From Aricia agestis (Eukaryota; Arthropoda; Insecta; Lepidoptera; Lycaenidae), in contig NC_056423.1 in assembly GCF_905147365.1 (NCBI RefSeq), positions 10,768,501 to 10,832,500 of the forward strand: a DNA stretch of 64,000 bases, written 5' to 3'. The notes beneath the pieces are model-generated. The model worked only from the letters and a program-made list of their open reading frames with translations, was not told the DNA's origin and made no database searches. Every line of letters starts with the position of its first letter. Position 1 is the stretch's first letter. The position numbers and the translations under genes are program-made. Below are positions 22,414 to 33,261 of the stretch, one piece after another.

Positions 22414-22475
22414 TGGCGCCCGACGCGGGGCTTGGCGCCCGACGTGGGGCTCGGGATTGGCGCCCAACGTGGGGC
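22414..22475 (+). repeat. Three tandem tRNA-Lys primer-binding-site-like 18-mers
   Basis: TGGCGCCCGACGCGGGGC at 22414-22431, TGGCGCCCGACGTGGGGC at 22433-22450 and TGGCGCCCAACGTGGGGC at 22458-22475. The last is an exact complement of the conserved tRNA-Lys 3' end including CCA, as used for priming by Lys-primed LTR retroelements. No flanking LTR was recognised. The array lies 71-132 bp upstream of the FGF ATG, on the opposite strand. Confidence 0.65.
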
Positions 22476-22716
22476 AGAGTCTTACGTCTTAATAGGGATC
22501 CGAGTCTAACATGTCGTATCGTTTATTTAACAAATTGGTCAGTTCGTTTCGTGTGGGAACGCCGCGGACGCATGTTTCGCCACTGGATCCTCTAGAGTTA
22601 CAGCCGCAGCCGATCTGTAACAAATAACGGTTTGTGTAAGACGAGGTATTGTAACTTATACGTCATCATCATTCGCATATTTTATAGAGCCGTTTAAGTA
22701 ATTGATAAGATGACAT

Positions 22717-22887
22717 TCATCGTTCGGGAACTGTACATTTTTTCAGGATAAAAAGTATCCTCCATCCTTTTCCGGGACTCAAAACCGTATCTCAACACTA
22801 AATTTCAGCAAAATCGGTTCAACGTCTTGAGCATGAAAAGGTAGATAAGTCATTATTACGTTCGCATATTTACAATATAAGTATGGA
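22717..22887 (-). mobile_element. Helitron family D, 3' truncated
   Basis: TTCGGGAACTGTACATTTTTT, GATAAAAAGTATCC, AAATTTCAGCAAAATCGG, ending AAGTATGGAT. Confidence 0.75.
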
Positions 22888-24135
22888 TAACTAAGTATAA
22901 GTTATAAATAAAAAAGAAGTTGCTGCAATTTTCGATCAAATGCTGCAATGGAAAAAGTTTCTAATATTCAGAAGTCTTGAAAAAGGTTTCAGCCTGTATA
23001 ACAATTTCACGATTCACCAATTGAATATTTGTCATTGTTCATACTAATTATGGTACAACCTTACAAACTGTGCAATGGTACAAGCTATATTGACATAATT
23101 CTAATCAAATCGAAATTGTTTTTATTCAGAGTAAATTTTAAACAAAAAAAATCCGACCGTCGAAACTAAGTTTTAATGGAAACACACAAAATCCAAATCA
23201 GATGTTCTTTATCGTCATTTTAGATTCAACAGCAGCCATTTAAAAACTGCTTCGAATCTAATTATACATGCAAACATAAAAGCGTGTTTATTTTACTTTA
23301 TAAATCTTACACACATAAATACACAATTGAAATATTTTACCGCTTCTATAAATCAACTTACGAGAAGGGCCGGCAGATAACGAGGCTCAAATTAAACTCT
23401 ATTCCCTTGTAATAAGGAGCATTCTAAGCAGGAAATGCGCAAGCGCAGATAGACACAAAACTTAATTTGTTTGCCTAATAAAATAAACTCACGTCTAATT
23501 TAGGAGCCTATTAGGGTTCAAGAGTAAAATACAAACGCCATATCTTACTGAACATCGGAATATGATGAAATTAATTATTGACCGTTACTTAGTAATTTAT
23601 ATTATTGATGGAATAATGAAGCAATAAAATTCAAGCGATAGAATAGAAGTATGAATTCACATTTTAATTTCTGATTATCTCAGAAAGTACTAATATTTTG
23701 GTAAATACATAATTAAATGGGGAACACGTGTATTTTGGAAAATAATTAAATGGGGCACAAGTGGGTGACATGATATCAACGATTCTATTTAATCCTTAAT
23801 TTATTTTCTAAGATTGAGACACGATATAAAAGCTAAATCTGCTAAATAAAAACTGCGCTAATTAATTCGAAATAACTGATCCAATCGGACAATGAAATTC
23901 AAACGGCCATCAATCAGATATCGGATCCGATATGAATTATGCACTCGTCCAATTATAATTGACGTATAAACCGCAAGCAATCAGTTTCGTTTGCTTTAAT
24001 GCTTGTACGCGTAAAAAAAACAAAACGTCATGTTCTTATTCCCGCGCGAATGTTACTGAACTTTTAAGCTGGGTACAATACAAATTCAATTTATGTAACT
24101 TCTAATAAAAAGTTTAGATTTGAATACAGTAGGAA
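22888..24135. other. Upstream region of FGF; nothing recognised
   Basis: AT-rich, no exon or repeat call. Enhancers could lie here but nothing in the sequence shows it. Confidence 0.4.
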
Positions 24136-24345
24136 CTATTAACCGGACTAAATTACGGTCGTTAGGCATTCGAATATTCGAAAAAATTCCAATAATCGAA
24201 TGTAATTAATAGGTTTTTGTGCATATGCAAAGTACTATCGGAGAAATTTATTCATAGGCAGTTGACAGACCTTTTTTACATGGGGAAATGCTTAGCGCAG
24301 TATTTCCCAAAGTGTGGGTCGTGACCCACAGGTGGGTCGCGAGTA
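24136..24345 (+). repeat. 210-bp segment duplicated at 26214-26423 (source copy)
   Basis: The two copies have equal length and I count two substitutions. The segment runs from unique DNA into the first 48 bp of a hAT element, so its right edge is inside that element. Confidence 0.9.
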
Positions 24346-24644
24346 GATTTTGGGTGGGCCCTGAAACTATAGGACGATTGTCGTACTCGTTCGATTGTCA
24401 TTTTACTCGTTCGTTCGTTGTCGCGGGTGCGTGCGGGACGGGGGCGGGGCATTCGATCGCAAACGTAATTATAAGTAAGGAAGGCTGACGAGGATGATAT
24501 GGTGGTGAACTACGATTAGAATTAACGGGTAAATGCTGCGGCAGCAACATTCCGCTGCTTTTTGTCTTCATGACACAAGGTGGGTCGCGAACTTTAAACT
24601 TTCTTGTAGGTGGGTCGCGGTCCCGACAAGTTTGGGAAACACTG
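24298..24644. mobile_element. hAT-type non-autonomous element, 347 bp
   Basis: 8-bp duplication GCTTAGCG at 24290-24297 and 24645-24652. TIR CAGTATTTCCCAAAG versus GTTTGGGAAACACTG. GGTGGGTCGCG recurs at both subterminal regions. Confidence 0.9.
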
Positions 24645-24652
24645 GCTTAGCG

Positions 24653-25464
24653 CATCCCGGGCAGATTGGGGACATCAGTCAGGGTATGTGGGACTCTCCG
24701 AGAAACTACCCACTAAAACCCCATAGTGCTCCACTCATTACTTTGGCATAGTTACAGGCACGATCAACCCACGGCAACAGGCAGATGAAAGACTTACGAA
24801 TCATGGTCACATTATGTCAAACCCAGTCGACTGATCACAACTGATATAATTGACATAATCCGACCAAATGAGTAGTACTAATACGACCAAAGTAGGTCCG
24901 TCAAGTGCCTATTGATCAGTTTCTTCGATGGTACATAATCACTTGTTCAATATTCACAGAATTTAATTCTTCTGCAATAAATAAATTATAGACTACTGAA
25001 AATATGTGAGAGTTGTTAAATAATTTAAATATTAATAAAATATTGTATTCTCTTATCTGAGAATGCGTCCATTAATAAATTTATTTATTGTCTTTTAAAG
25101 CTTTTAAAAATCTCGTTTTAGAATTGGTAATATATTCATTTAGTAGTTGTTTTCTGAGATTCGTTTGTTTTATGAATCAAATGTATTTGTATTGTGGATA
25201 CGGTTTTTATATTTTATGTCGTTATGGAAATTTATATTGAATTGAATAACTTTTTAAGCGTGTATTATTATTTAGTTAAACATTTTAAAATTAAATTCCA
25301 TTCTTTTGGACGAGCCATTACAAACCAAGAAAATTAACCAGAAATTTCTCTTGCAAAGAAGCTCCGGAATAAGATGGAGCTACCATACGTACATAATTAT
25401 TTTAGTACGGAACCGTCTTAGCGCGAGCCCGCCTCGCACTTAGCTGGTTATTGTAAACCTAAAT
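24653..25464. other. Nothing firm recognised
   Basis: A scrap AGTTTCTTCGATGGTA near 24918 also occurs near 27446, suggesting old SINE tails. Confidence 0.4.
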
Positions 25465-25795
25465 ATAGGGTGTAAGAATTACTTTGGACTTCTTTGCTTC
25501 TACGAGAAATCCCTAATTTCATGCCCGTACATAAATGAAAAGAATTCACTCTTCCAATGCTACTTTCACAGTGAACTATGTCCATCCGTCCGTCCGTCCG
25601 TCCGTCCGTCCGTCCGTCTATCTGTCTGTCTGTTACCTCTTCTCGCCCAAACCTTTGAGATCCGGGAAAGGAAAATAGGATACTTTTCATCCCAGAAAAA
25701 TGCACGGTTCAGTACGGAAATGGCACAACGGAGTTGCGGGCGATAGCGTCATCTAGAACACTCTAAAGTATTATCACTTTGTTTTGCTACACCTG
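25465..25795. mobile_element. MITE family B, diverged, split by a Helitron
   Basis: TAGGGTGTAAG at left, GCTACTTTCACAGTGAAC up to the Helitron, then CTCTAAAGTATTATCAC...TTGCTACACCTG at right. Confidence 0.7.
25581..25756 (+). mobile_element. Helitron family D inside the MITE
   Basis: Begins TCCATCCGTCC and ends GGAGTTGCGGGCGATAGCGTCATCTAG. Its microsatellite is expanded to about nine CCGT units (25584-25618) followed by TCTG units. Confidence 0.8.
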
Positions 25796-25807
25796 CATAT
25801 ATTGCAT

Positions 25808-26120
25808 ATTTTTTTATGAAATAAGGGGGCAAATGAGCAAACGGGTCACCTGATGGAAAGAAACTTCCGTCGCCCATGGACGCTCGCAACATCAGAAGAG
25901 CTGCAGGTGCGTTGCCGGCTTTTTAAGAGGGAATAGGGGAGGGTAAGGAAGGGGATAGGGAAGGGTAGGGAAGGGAATAGGGTAGGAGATTGGGCCTCCG
26001 GTAAACTCACTCACTCGGCGAAACACAGCGCAAGCGCTGTTTCACGCCGGTTTTCTGTGAGCCCGTGGTATTTCTCCGGTCGAGCCGGTCCATTCGTGCC
26101 GAAGCATGGCTCTACCACGT
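25808..26120 (-). mobile_element. SINE family A, copy 4
   Basis: TTTTTTTATGAAATAAGGGG at left, GGCTCTACCACG at right. Its last ~34 bp are part of the duplicated block described at 26431-26579. Confidence 0.82.
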
Positions 26121-26209
26121 TAAGGCGTATAGATGCACCAGGATGGTTTGGCATTGACATTCTGTATTTCGTATTTAGTATCTACTAGCTATCGAGTGAT
26201 AAAGAGGTG
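26087..26209 (+). repeat. Flanking duplication, first copy
   Basis: From GGTCCATTCGTGCCGAAGC to ATAAAGAGGTG; repeated with two small inserts at 26431-26579. Confidence 0.85.
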
Positions 26210-26213
26210 GAGG

Positions 26214-26423
26214 CTATTAACCGGACTAAATTACGGTCGTTAGGCATTCGAATATTCGAAAAAATTCCAATAATCGAATGTAATTAATAGGGTTTTGTGC
26301 ATATGCAAAGTACTATCGGAGAAATTTATTCATAGGCAGTTGACAGACCTTTTTTACATGGGGAAATGCTTAGCGCAGTATTTCCCAAAGTGTGGGTCGC
26401 GACCCACAGGTGGGTCGCGAGTA
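26214..26423 (+). repeat. 210-bp duplication (inserted copy of 24136-24345)
   Basis: Carries the truncated left end of the hAT element (26376-26423, to GGGTCGCGAGTA). Inserted between two copies of the adjacent sequence. Confidence 0.9.
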
Positions 26424-26430
26424 TCATCGA

Positions 26431-26579
26431 GGTCCATTCGTGCCGAAGCTACAACTTAACTAGCTCTACCACGTTAAGGCGTATAGATGCACCAGGATGG
26501 TTTGGCATTGGCATTCTGTATTTGTCGTCTTTTAGCTGTCGTATTTAGTATCTACTAGCTATCGAGTGATAAAGAGGTG
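26431..26579 (+). repeat. Flanking duplication, second copy
   Basis: Same as 26087-26209, but ATGG is replaced by a 14-bp insert (TACAACTTAACTAG) and a 14-bp insert around TGTCGTCTTTTAGC follows CTGTATT. Confidence 0.85.
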
Positions 26580-26838
26580 ATAATGAATAACCTAAAAAGT
26601 GACACAAAACGTTGACCCCTTATCAAATTGACAGTGTCAAGGCTATCGACTTACTTCACAGTGTAGTCACCGGTTTTCTTTACCGAATTTGCTGTTTGGT
26701 ATGCAGACGCTTTGAATCCCAGTTGTAAAATTATATCTAATATGTCTCTATGGACGCTTCACACCACGTCAGTCTGGCCCCGTGCTAAGTACCTGAAGGA
26801 CAAGTGTTACGAGTACCAGACATCGGAAATATATTTAA

Positions 26839-27073
26839 CGAGCTTTTGCCCGCGGCTTCGCTCGCGTTATGAAGTATTATTATATACAAACTTTCATCCC
26901 CTATTTTAAACCCCTTGGGGGTGGAATTGATCAAAATCCTTTCTTAGCGGATACCTACATCATATCATCTACCTGCATGCCAAATTTCAGCAAATTTCAG
27001 CCCGATCCGTCCAGTGGTTTGGGCTGTGCGTTGATAGATCACTATGTCAATCAGTCAGTCAGTCACCTTTGAG

Positions 27074-27165
<92 letters not shown>
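26839..27165 (-). mobile_element. Helitron family C with expanded (TA)45
   Basis: CGAGCTTTTGCCCGCGGC at left (rc ends CTCG); CCAGTGGTTTGGGCTGTGCG; TTTGAGTTATATA at right, where the 5' end has become a (TA) tract at 27075-27165. AAATTTCAGC is tandemly duplicated near 26982-27001. Confidence 0.8.
27075..27165. repeat. (TA)n microsatellite, about 45 units
   Basis: Uninterrupted TA for 91 bp. A short hairpin AATAAAAATCTTATATATA/TATATAAGATTTTTATT follows at about 27184-27221. Confidence 0.95.
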
Positions 27166-27172
<7 letters not shown>

Positions 27173-27369
27173 AAAAAATATAATAAAAATCTTATATATA
27201 TATATAAGATTTTTATTATATTATGATACACATATTTAATACACATCCATGACCCAGGAACTTGAAAGCTTTTTGTTCCGTCAGCGGAATTCGAAACCGC
27301 GACCCCCGGCTTGAGCTACCAACAGCCCACCAACTGAGACACAGAGGTCGTCAAGAATAGGTGTAAGTA

Positions 27370-27433
27370 GAAAATGTACGGTTCCCGAGCGATAAACAAA
27401 TTTTGGCGCAATAGAGCTGCGGGCGTCATTTAG
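27370..27433 (+). mobile_element. Helitron family D, 3' end fragment
   Basis: AAATGTACGGTTCCCGAGCG, then GCGCAATAGAGCTGCGGGC hairpin and CATTTAG. Confidence 0.65.
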
Positions 27434-28204
27434 TAATGAACCAGTTTCTTCGATGGTAAATTACATTTCGTACACAGTGTAAAGATGCCGTGTTTGGAGC
27501 ACCTAAAAATAGTAAACATCTTCAGTATTTACATCATAACTGCTAGGAGTGAAATACTTTATTCGTAGACGAACGTCGCTTACCATCAGATAACCGCCAG
27601 CTCGTTTAATAAAAAATCTAGCAATAAAAAAAGTCGGAGCATGCTCTACTAGCACATACAGTACCTAAATTATCCGATCAAAATCCGACATGTTGCACGC
27701 GTCATATCAGATATATATTGACTTATGATATATTGACAGAAACGTTGTCGAACGTCGAACTAAACTTTTTGTTTACTGTCTGTGCTGTTGATGCCGTGTG
27801 TGAATACATTGCAGTAATATTATCCTATTACATACGTTTCAGCCTAATAGGATTAACTAAAAAAACAAGAGCACAACTGCAAAAGATAACAAGTGTCATT
27901 GACTCTCGAATAGACTAATATATTTAGACGATTTTTTTAATGTTGGCAGCCGTGACAAAACAATTTTAGACGCTTTGATCCCGTTTTGCCGCTTTGCTAA
28001 ATCACCTGGGTACTTAAGCGATTTGTCTTCGCATATTTTGATGGTAGAGATAATAGGGAAAAACTGTATGAGGTCTGTCTTAAAGCTAAGCGACGTTACA
28101 AAGCCACTTACATTAATTCAAGTATGTCACGTTGCAACTTGCAATATAAACTGTCACCCTAAGTTATGGCTTGCGATTTCATTATTATAAATATATTTTA
28201 CTTT
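27434..28204. other. Nothing recognised
   Basis: AT-rich, short open frames only. Confidence 0.4.
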
Positions 28205-28370
28205 AATACGACCCCGTGAACTTCGAATAACTTTCCAGTTTCCTCCGAATATAAACCTTCCCTGAACTTCCAACAATATTTCAAGACTTAATTAGCCAAA
28301 TGGGTTCAGCTGTTCCCGAGTTTAAGGGACTTTTAAATTCATATTTATTCATATTAGAAGGTGTTTTCTA
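28205..28370 (-). mobile_element. Helitron family F, degraded
   Basis: CCCCGTGAACTTCG, TATAAACCTTCCCTG, GCCAAATGGGTTCAGCTGTT. Confidence 0.65.
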
Positions 28371-28644
28371 ACTTCTAACCTTGCTGTAGAATCAAATACA
28401 ACTTGGCTAAATACCCTGACCGTGTATAATTACTACCTGGAAGTTCATGTCACTCTGACAGTTTATTCAATAAGTTTTTTATCTGTGAAGGTTACAACGA
28501 GCGCTTAAGTTAAGTACGAGACATTAATTTTAAGTCTTAATTAGGTTGTTCCCGATAGTCCTACGGTCCCACGATTAGTGTAATGATTGTAATTAATATT
28601 TAATGGAGATTAAACTTTGATAAAAATCTATTAGGTAAATTAAG

Positions 28645-29094
28645 GCTAAGTGTCCTAGGCCGAAGTTACCCGGCGGAAATTCCGCATGATTACCAGTGCC
28701 GTAAACAGTCTTTTTTGCGCCCTGTGCGAGCTTTTACAACTGCGCCCTAGCTTTTTTAGACATTATATTACCCAAATCAATGTATAGGTCTATTTTACTG
28801 TTGGAATCGTGCTCTAGGGGCGCAGACCGCAGTGGGAACTATTATCTGGATCAAACCGAAAAAATAATACTCCTGCCTGGTTTGGCCATTTTTGCGCCCC
28901 CCAGAGTCTACGCCCTGTGCCTGGGCACCGGTGGCACCGCCCTATTTACGGCATTGATGATTACGGCCGCAATGTCAAACGCATACAATATACGGACGGG
29001 ACGCGACGGAATAGTGTGTCATCGGTAATATAAAATACATTGCAGGCGTAATTACGCCGCGTAACTTCGGCCTAGTGTGTTTAGACACTTAGGC
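28645..29094. mobile_element. TIR element hosting a hAT element
   Basis: Ends share GCTAAGTGTC..CTAGGCCGAAGTTAC at left and GTAACTTCGGCCTAG..GACACTTAGGC at right. The interior is occupied by 28694-28956. Confidence 0.7.
28694..28956. mobile_element. hAT-type element nested in the TIR element, 263 bp
   Basis: 8-bp duplication ATGATTAC at 28686-28693 and 28957-28964. Ends CAGTGCCGTAAAC and ATTTACGGCATTG. TGCGCCCTGTGC-type motifs occur near both ends. Confidence 0.9.
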
Positions 29095-29131
29095 ATAGTA
29101 GTTATTATTACTTATTACTTATTATTAATGA

Positions 29132-29307
29132 CTTGATGACGCCCGCAACTCCATTGCGTCAAAATTCGATTCGGGAACCGTACATTTTTCCGGGATGACA
29201 ACTAACCTAGTCCTTTCCAGGGACTCAAAGTATCTCCATACCAAATTTCAGTCATGAAGAGATAACAGACAGACAGACACACTTTCCCATTGTAATATTA
29301 GTATGGA
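29132..29307 (-). mobile_element. Helitron family D
   Basis: CTTGATGACGCCCGCAACTCC at left (rc ends CAAG, a CTAG variant); AACCGTACATTTTTCCGGG; AACAGACAGACAGACACAC; TTAGTATGGA|T at right. Confidence 0.8.
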
Positions 29308-29454
29308 TTTGGCATATAGCCCATAAAATTACCAGTAAAAGTAATTTCAATATTGATATTTACAAATTAAGGTTATCAAAATATCAAGGGCTGAACTTTT
29401 TCCTCGTATTGCGATCTGGGTTAACGAAGATAACAGTTATTTGATGTTAAGTAA

Positions 29455-29580
29455 AAAATGTCCTTTCCCAAGTTTCTAAGTGTCTCCATACCAAATTTTA
29501 TCAAAATAGATCCAGCATCCAATCGCGAACGGGAAATAGAGAGACAGACAGACGCATTATCCCATTTAATAGGTAATAAT
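29455..29580 (-). mobile_element. Helitron family D-like fragment
   Basis: ATGTCCTTTCCCAAG, GTCTCCATACCAAATTTTATC, GAGAGACAGACAGACGC. Confidence 0.6.
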
Positions 29581-29599
29581 ATAGGTAGGTAATCGATAA

Positions 29600-29810
29600 C
29601 GATGGCAAAAAGTCGGTCCTGCGTCGGATCTCTCACCAGTCGTGTCGGTCTTCCGTCCCACTGGGAGATGAGATAAAAGATAGGAAGTGCTCTGGTGTAC
29701 TGCGCGCACACTTGGGCACTATAAAAAATTACTCCTGCGTAACGTGGTTTCCAATGAAACCGGCCACCGTCACCGAAACCGGTGTGGAATTTATTAGTTA
29801 TTATGATGAC
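29600..29810 (+). mobile_element. SINE family S2, 5' truncated
   Basis: AAAAAGTCGGTCCTGCG to CACCGTCACCGAAACCGGTG. Matches 12362-12545. Confidence 0.75.
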
Positions 29811-30230
29811 GAAAAGATCTTCGCCAGACGTAGGCGCTAAAGTAAAATTTCTTCATTTCTAACTCTAAAGGCATATTTTATAATGTAGAAGTAATAATTT
29901 TAAGAAGCCCATGCATACATTATGTTCCAATTAAGGATTAATAACTAGTTTTTGTAGGTGTATTGTTACATAATATGATAATATATTGGTGTTTTATTAT
30001 AATTTACATTGTAAATCATTCGATTTTAGCTCACGTTTGGTCTAGCTTTTAAAATGTCATTAATTCGCTTTAAAATCGAAGAATAGAAAATAAAAAATAA
30101 GAGGAAAGTTGTTTTATTTGTGAATAGATTTGAATCAAATACTTTCAGAACGTCGTTACTAATGGTGCTGGTGCCTACCACCATTTTTAAGATTTACTTA
30201 TAATAATTTATATTATATTACTAGATGTTC

Positions 30231-30495
30231 CGCGCCGCTTCGCCCGCGTAATTTGGGAGTGTCACGGAAACCGTACATTTTTCCGCAAAAAAAGAAACCT
30301 ATGTCCTTTCACGTGGTCCATTCTTCATGTGTGCCAAATAACATAAAAATTGCTAATTTCCTTAGCCTTCCTCGATAAATGTGCTATCTAACATTGAAAG
30401 ATTTTTTCAAATCAGACCAGTAGTTCCTGAGATTAGCGCGTTCAAACAAACAAACAAACAAACTCTTCCGCCTTATAAGTAATAATAGTAAGTAT
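30231..30495 (-). mobile_element. Helitron, family C/D relative
   Basis: CTAGATGTTCCGCGCCGCTTC, GGAAACCGTACATTTTTCCG, CCAGTAGTTCCTGAGATTAGC, an (AAAC)n tract in place of GACA, CTTCCGCCTTATAAGTAATA. Confidence 0.65.
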
Positions 30496-31067
30496 TACGA
30501 GTATACATAAAAATATTCACACTGTGAACAAAGGTTGTATTGTAGAACATTGTTTTGTCTTTAACAGATGGTTAAAAAGTGGCATGACAGACAAGGACAA
30601 ACATAATTATTATTATAATTAACTATAACGTACGCAGTAAGTCTTTTCATTACTGAAATAGGTAAAGGCCAAAAACAAGCTAGCTTGAAATAATAATAGA
30701 AATCTTTAAAGGTAAATACATATCTACAAATATAATAAACTGTTTATTATATTTTATTTCATCGACTTAAAATAAAAACACATAATATATGGTCATTATT
30801 GAAATAAAAAAATATTTTAATCAATTTAAACTGTTCCATTCGAAATTCAAAAGTTCTATCATCAAATGCGGAATGGCCGATACTCGTTTTAATTTCATGT
30901 TTCTGTCAAAACACGTTTTGAGATGCAATTTGACGGTTACATAAACTATGATACAATTAACAATGTCAGAAGCGTTTAATAACTTGTAACAGCTGTATTA
31001 CCATAAAAATCACCTCTCTGATAACATAATATGCTCTAAATAACACATACTTAAATTATATACTTAC
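30496..31067. other. Nothing recognised
   Basis: Very AT-rich. Confidence 0.4.
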
Positions 31068-31250
31068 TTATATTATTATAAATGCGAAACTGTGTCCGTC
31101 TGTTTGTCTGTAACCTCTTCAAGCCTAACCAGCAGAATTGATTTAGCTGGGTGTGGACTGTAGAGACAATTTTAGTTCCGGAAAGGACAAAGTATATTTT
31201 TAATTCTGGAAATAGGTATGTACGAAATTTTGGTGTAAAGGGTCATTTAG
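31068..31250 (+). mobile_element. Helitron family D, diverged
   Basis: TATTATTATAAATGCGAAAC, TGTTTGTCTGTAACCTCTTC, TAGTTCCGGAAAGGACA, CATTTAG. Confidence 0.7.
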
Positions 31251-31814
31251 TTTTAAAAATTAATGAGATCAAACGTAAGCTGTACGTTTCGCGAAAATAG
31301 GCAAAATTATGTTAAAACTACTTTTATAAAATTCAGGCAGTATTCCATTTTTAAAATCGGTTTGAAATTCGAATGAAATTATTTTAAATTTTTTTATTGG
31401 CAAAAGAATGAGACAATGATTTCGTTGCCGGAGGGCGTCACGACAGTCAATAGTCATGTCATAATTTGTCACAACTGACTGTCACGATTTTGACCCCAAA
31501 TATTTAGGACAAGGGGCATCACTAATGGCCCTTTATATTGAACAATAATGATTAATAATAGAAGAAATGAGCGCACGGAAGCTGACACATTACAATAGAG
31601 AATACGAGATAAGTATTTGAAACTTAAACTGGCCAATGTCTTCATAAAAAATGAGAAAGAATGGAAATATTGAGAGAATGTACGGACAACTAGTACTGTC
31701 TTCTCGTTCTTTTGCCTGTTCTTTCTCGAAAACATTTTGATCATAAACGACTCGAATGAAAATAAAAAAATCATCTTACTCCTTTTTTTAAATTGTCGAA
31801 TGTTACGGCCTGTC
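31251..31814. other. Nothing recognised
   Basis: A 118-codon minus-strand open frame (31469-31825) reads through plain AT-rich DNA and has no family signature. Confidence 0.4.
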
Positions 31815-31955
31815 CACATCTCCACGTCACGACGTCGTCAACGTGGAACGGTGCGGTAACGTGGCACGTTACGTTGTCGTTGCAAATTAACGTCAACGTA
31901 ACGTGAAAATGCACGTCACGACGACGCAACGTTGCACGTCGCCGTGCCTTGTAAA
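31815..31955. repeat. ACGT-dense block
   Basis: Around a dozen ACGT tetramers in about 130 bp (CACGTCACGACGTCGTCAACG, AACGTGGCACGTTACG), sharply GC-richer than the flanks. Probably the body of a MITE. Confidence 0.5.
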
Positions 31956-32683
31956 ATTCTACCTAGCATTAACTAGGGTATGTTATTCGAATAGAAAAAG
32001 TGTACGGTACGGCACTTCATGTCGGCCGACGATGCTCGATCCGTTACGCTTGCTCAGTTAAGAGGATACACCCGGGGCTAGAGAAATGAAAAAAAAGTAA
32101 GTGTAATATCTATTAGCTGCCTCCCTTACCTCAAGCCTATACTGTAGAACGCGATAGAGACAACTGCAGAAAATCAACGATTCCTTCTCCTAAGCTTAAC
32201 CGATTTAAGTACTTTTTTCATTAAAGATTAAAGAAAGGCTTGAGCTGTGTTGCTATGTTTTACTTTTTTTTGTATAATCTAGCCAAATCTGTTTTCTAGA
32301 TGTTTGAACACAGCGGAAAATCTGGCCATTTTTTGGGTTTTTGAACGTTCATATCTTATTTAATAATTCAATTATGAAAAAAAAGAAAACATTGTTATTA
32401 GTGGCCGTAGATATTTAGGAAAAAAAATATAACTCTACTAGCATTATCCAGGGAGGAAACAGGGGACAACGTTTGTATGGAAAAAAGGGCGGTGTGGACT
32501 CCTCTTAATACATGCACAATCCTATTGTCGAACTAAATGCATAGTTAAAATATCGTTTGTCACCAATTACACTGTTTGATGTAGCCGGGTCGGTTCTATG
32601 TCACGTGATGTCATCCAGGAAGAGATGTCTAAATATTTAGACGAGATGTATAGGGTGAAAATTGATACTTACTAAGACGTAAT
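31956..32683. other. Nothing recognised
   Basis: AT-rich. Confidence 0.4.
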
Positions 32684-33245
32684 CTAGCTGTCCCGGCAAA
32701 GTTGTTTTGCCATAAAATGATTTTCCCTATTTTCCTGCTTTCCTCTTGAAGCTTTTTCTGTTTTTTTTTCTATAGACCTCACGGAGCCCAAGACCTTTCC
32801 AACGAATGCAAAACCGTGGAAATCGGTTCGTGCGTTCTGTAGTTATAGCGTCAGGAAGGAAAACCCGACTTATTTTATATAATAATACTAGCTGTCCCGG
32901 TGAACTTCGTGTCACTTTAAAACCTTCCCTGGACTTCTACGAATATTTTAAGACTAAAATTATCCCAACCCTTTCAGCCGTTTTCGACTTTTAGCGTTAC
33001 TAACATAATTGAAAATCCATTTTTATATATTTGACTTTTAAGTATTATCACAGATCTTTTGTATGGGAGTACAGAAAAGTGTTGTTTTTAGACTTTTTCA
33101 GGATTTTTTTTTTTTTTTTTTTTTAGAATTTTTCTCTCCGTAAGAACCATCCTCGTACTTCAAGGAATTAGCGAAATCGGTGCAGCCGTTCTCGAGTTTT
33201 GCGCTTAGCAACACATTCAGCGACTCATTTTTATATTATAGATTA
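32684..33245 (-). mobile_element. Helitron family E-like with a nested family F copy
   Basis: CTAGCTGTCCCGGCAAAGTTG at left, GTGCAGCCGTTCTCGAGTTTTGCG at right, interrupted at 32888-33029. Confidence 0.65.
32888..33029 (-). mobile_element. Helitron family F (nested)
   Basis: A|CTAGCTGTCCCGGTGAACTTC...TTTTAGCGTTACTAAC...CCATTTTTATATA. Confidence 0.75.
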
Positions 33246-33261
33246 GATTATATAAAAATTA

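Larger units (their letters stand above)
22110..22610. other. GC-rich island over the FGF exon and its 5' flank
   Basis: CpG-dense block with many GCGC runs in otherwise AT-rich DNA. It covers the FGF exon and about 260 bp upstream of its ATG, where the 5'UTR and promoter should lie. No TATA box or initiator was convincing. It contains three tRNA-Lys-end repeats. Confidence 0.6.
26748..27350 (-). mobile_element. SINE family S1 split by a Helitron
   Basis: SINE 3' part at 26748-26838 (GACGCTTCACACCACGTCAG, CAGACATCGGAAATATATTT). Head at about 27225-27350, ending GGTCGTC, with B-box complement GGAATTCGAAACC. The Helitron and (TA)n lie between. Confidence 0.78.

Noticed and set aside
22565..22580. 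GGATCCTCTAGAGT resembles a cloning-vector polylinker
   Set aside because: The match stops after 14 bases and the sequence does not continue as polylinker; chance or convergent.
27044..27246. Tyr-Ile repeat proteins
   Set aside because: Translation of the (TA)45 tract.
31469..31825. 118-codon minus-strand open frame as a gene
   Set aside because: Low-complexity F/S/K/R composition typical of AT-rich non-coding DNA; ends run into an ACGT block.
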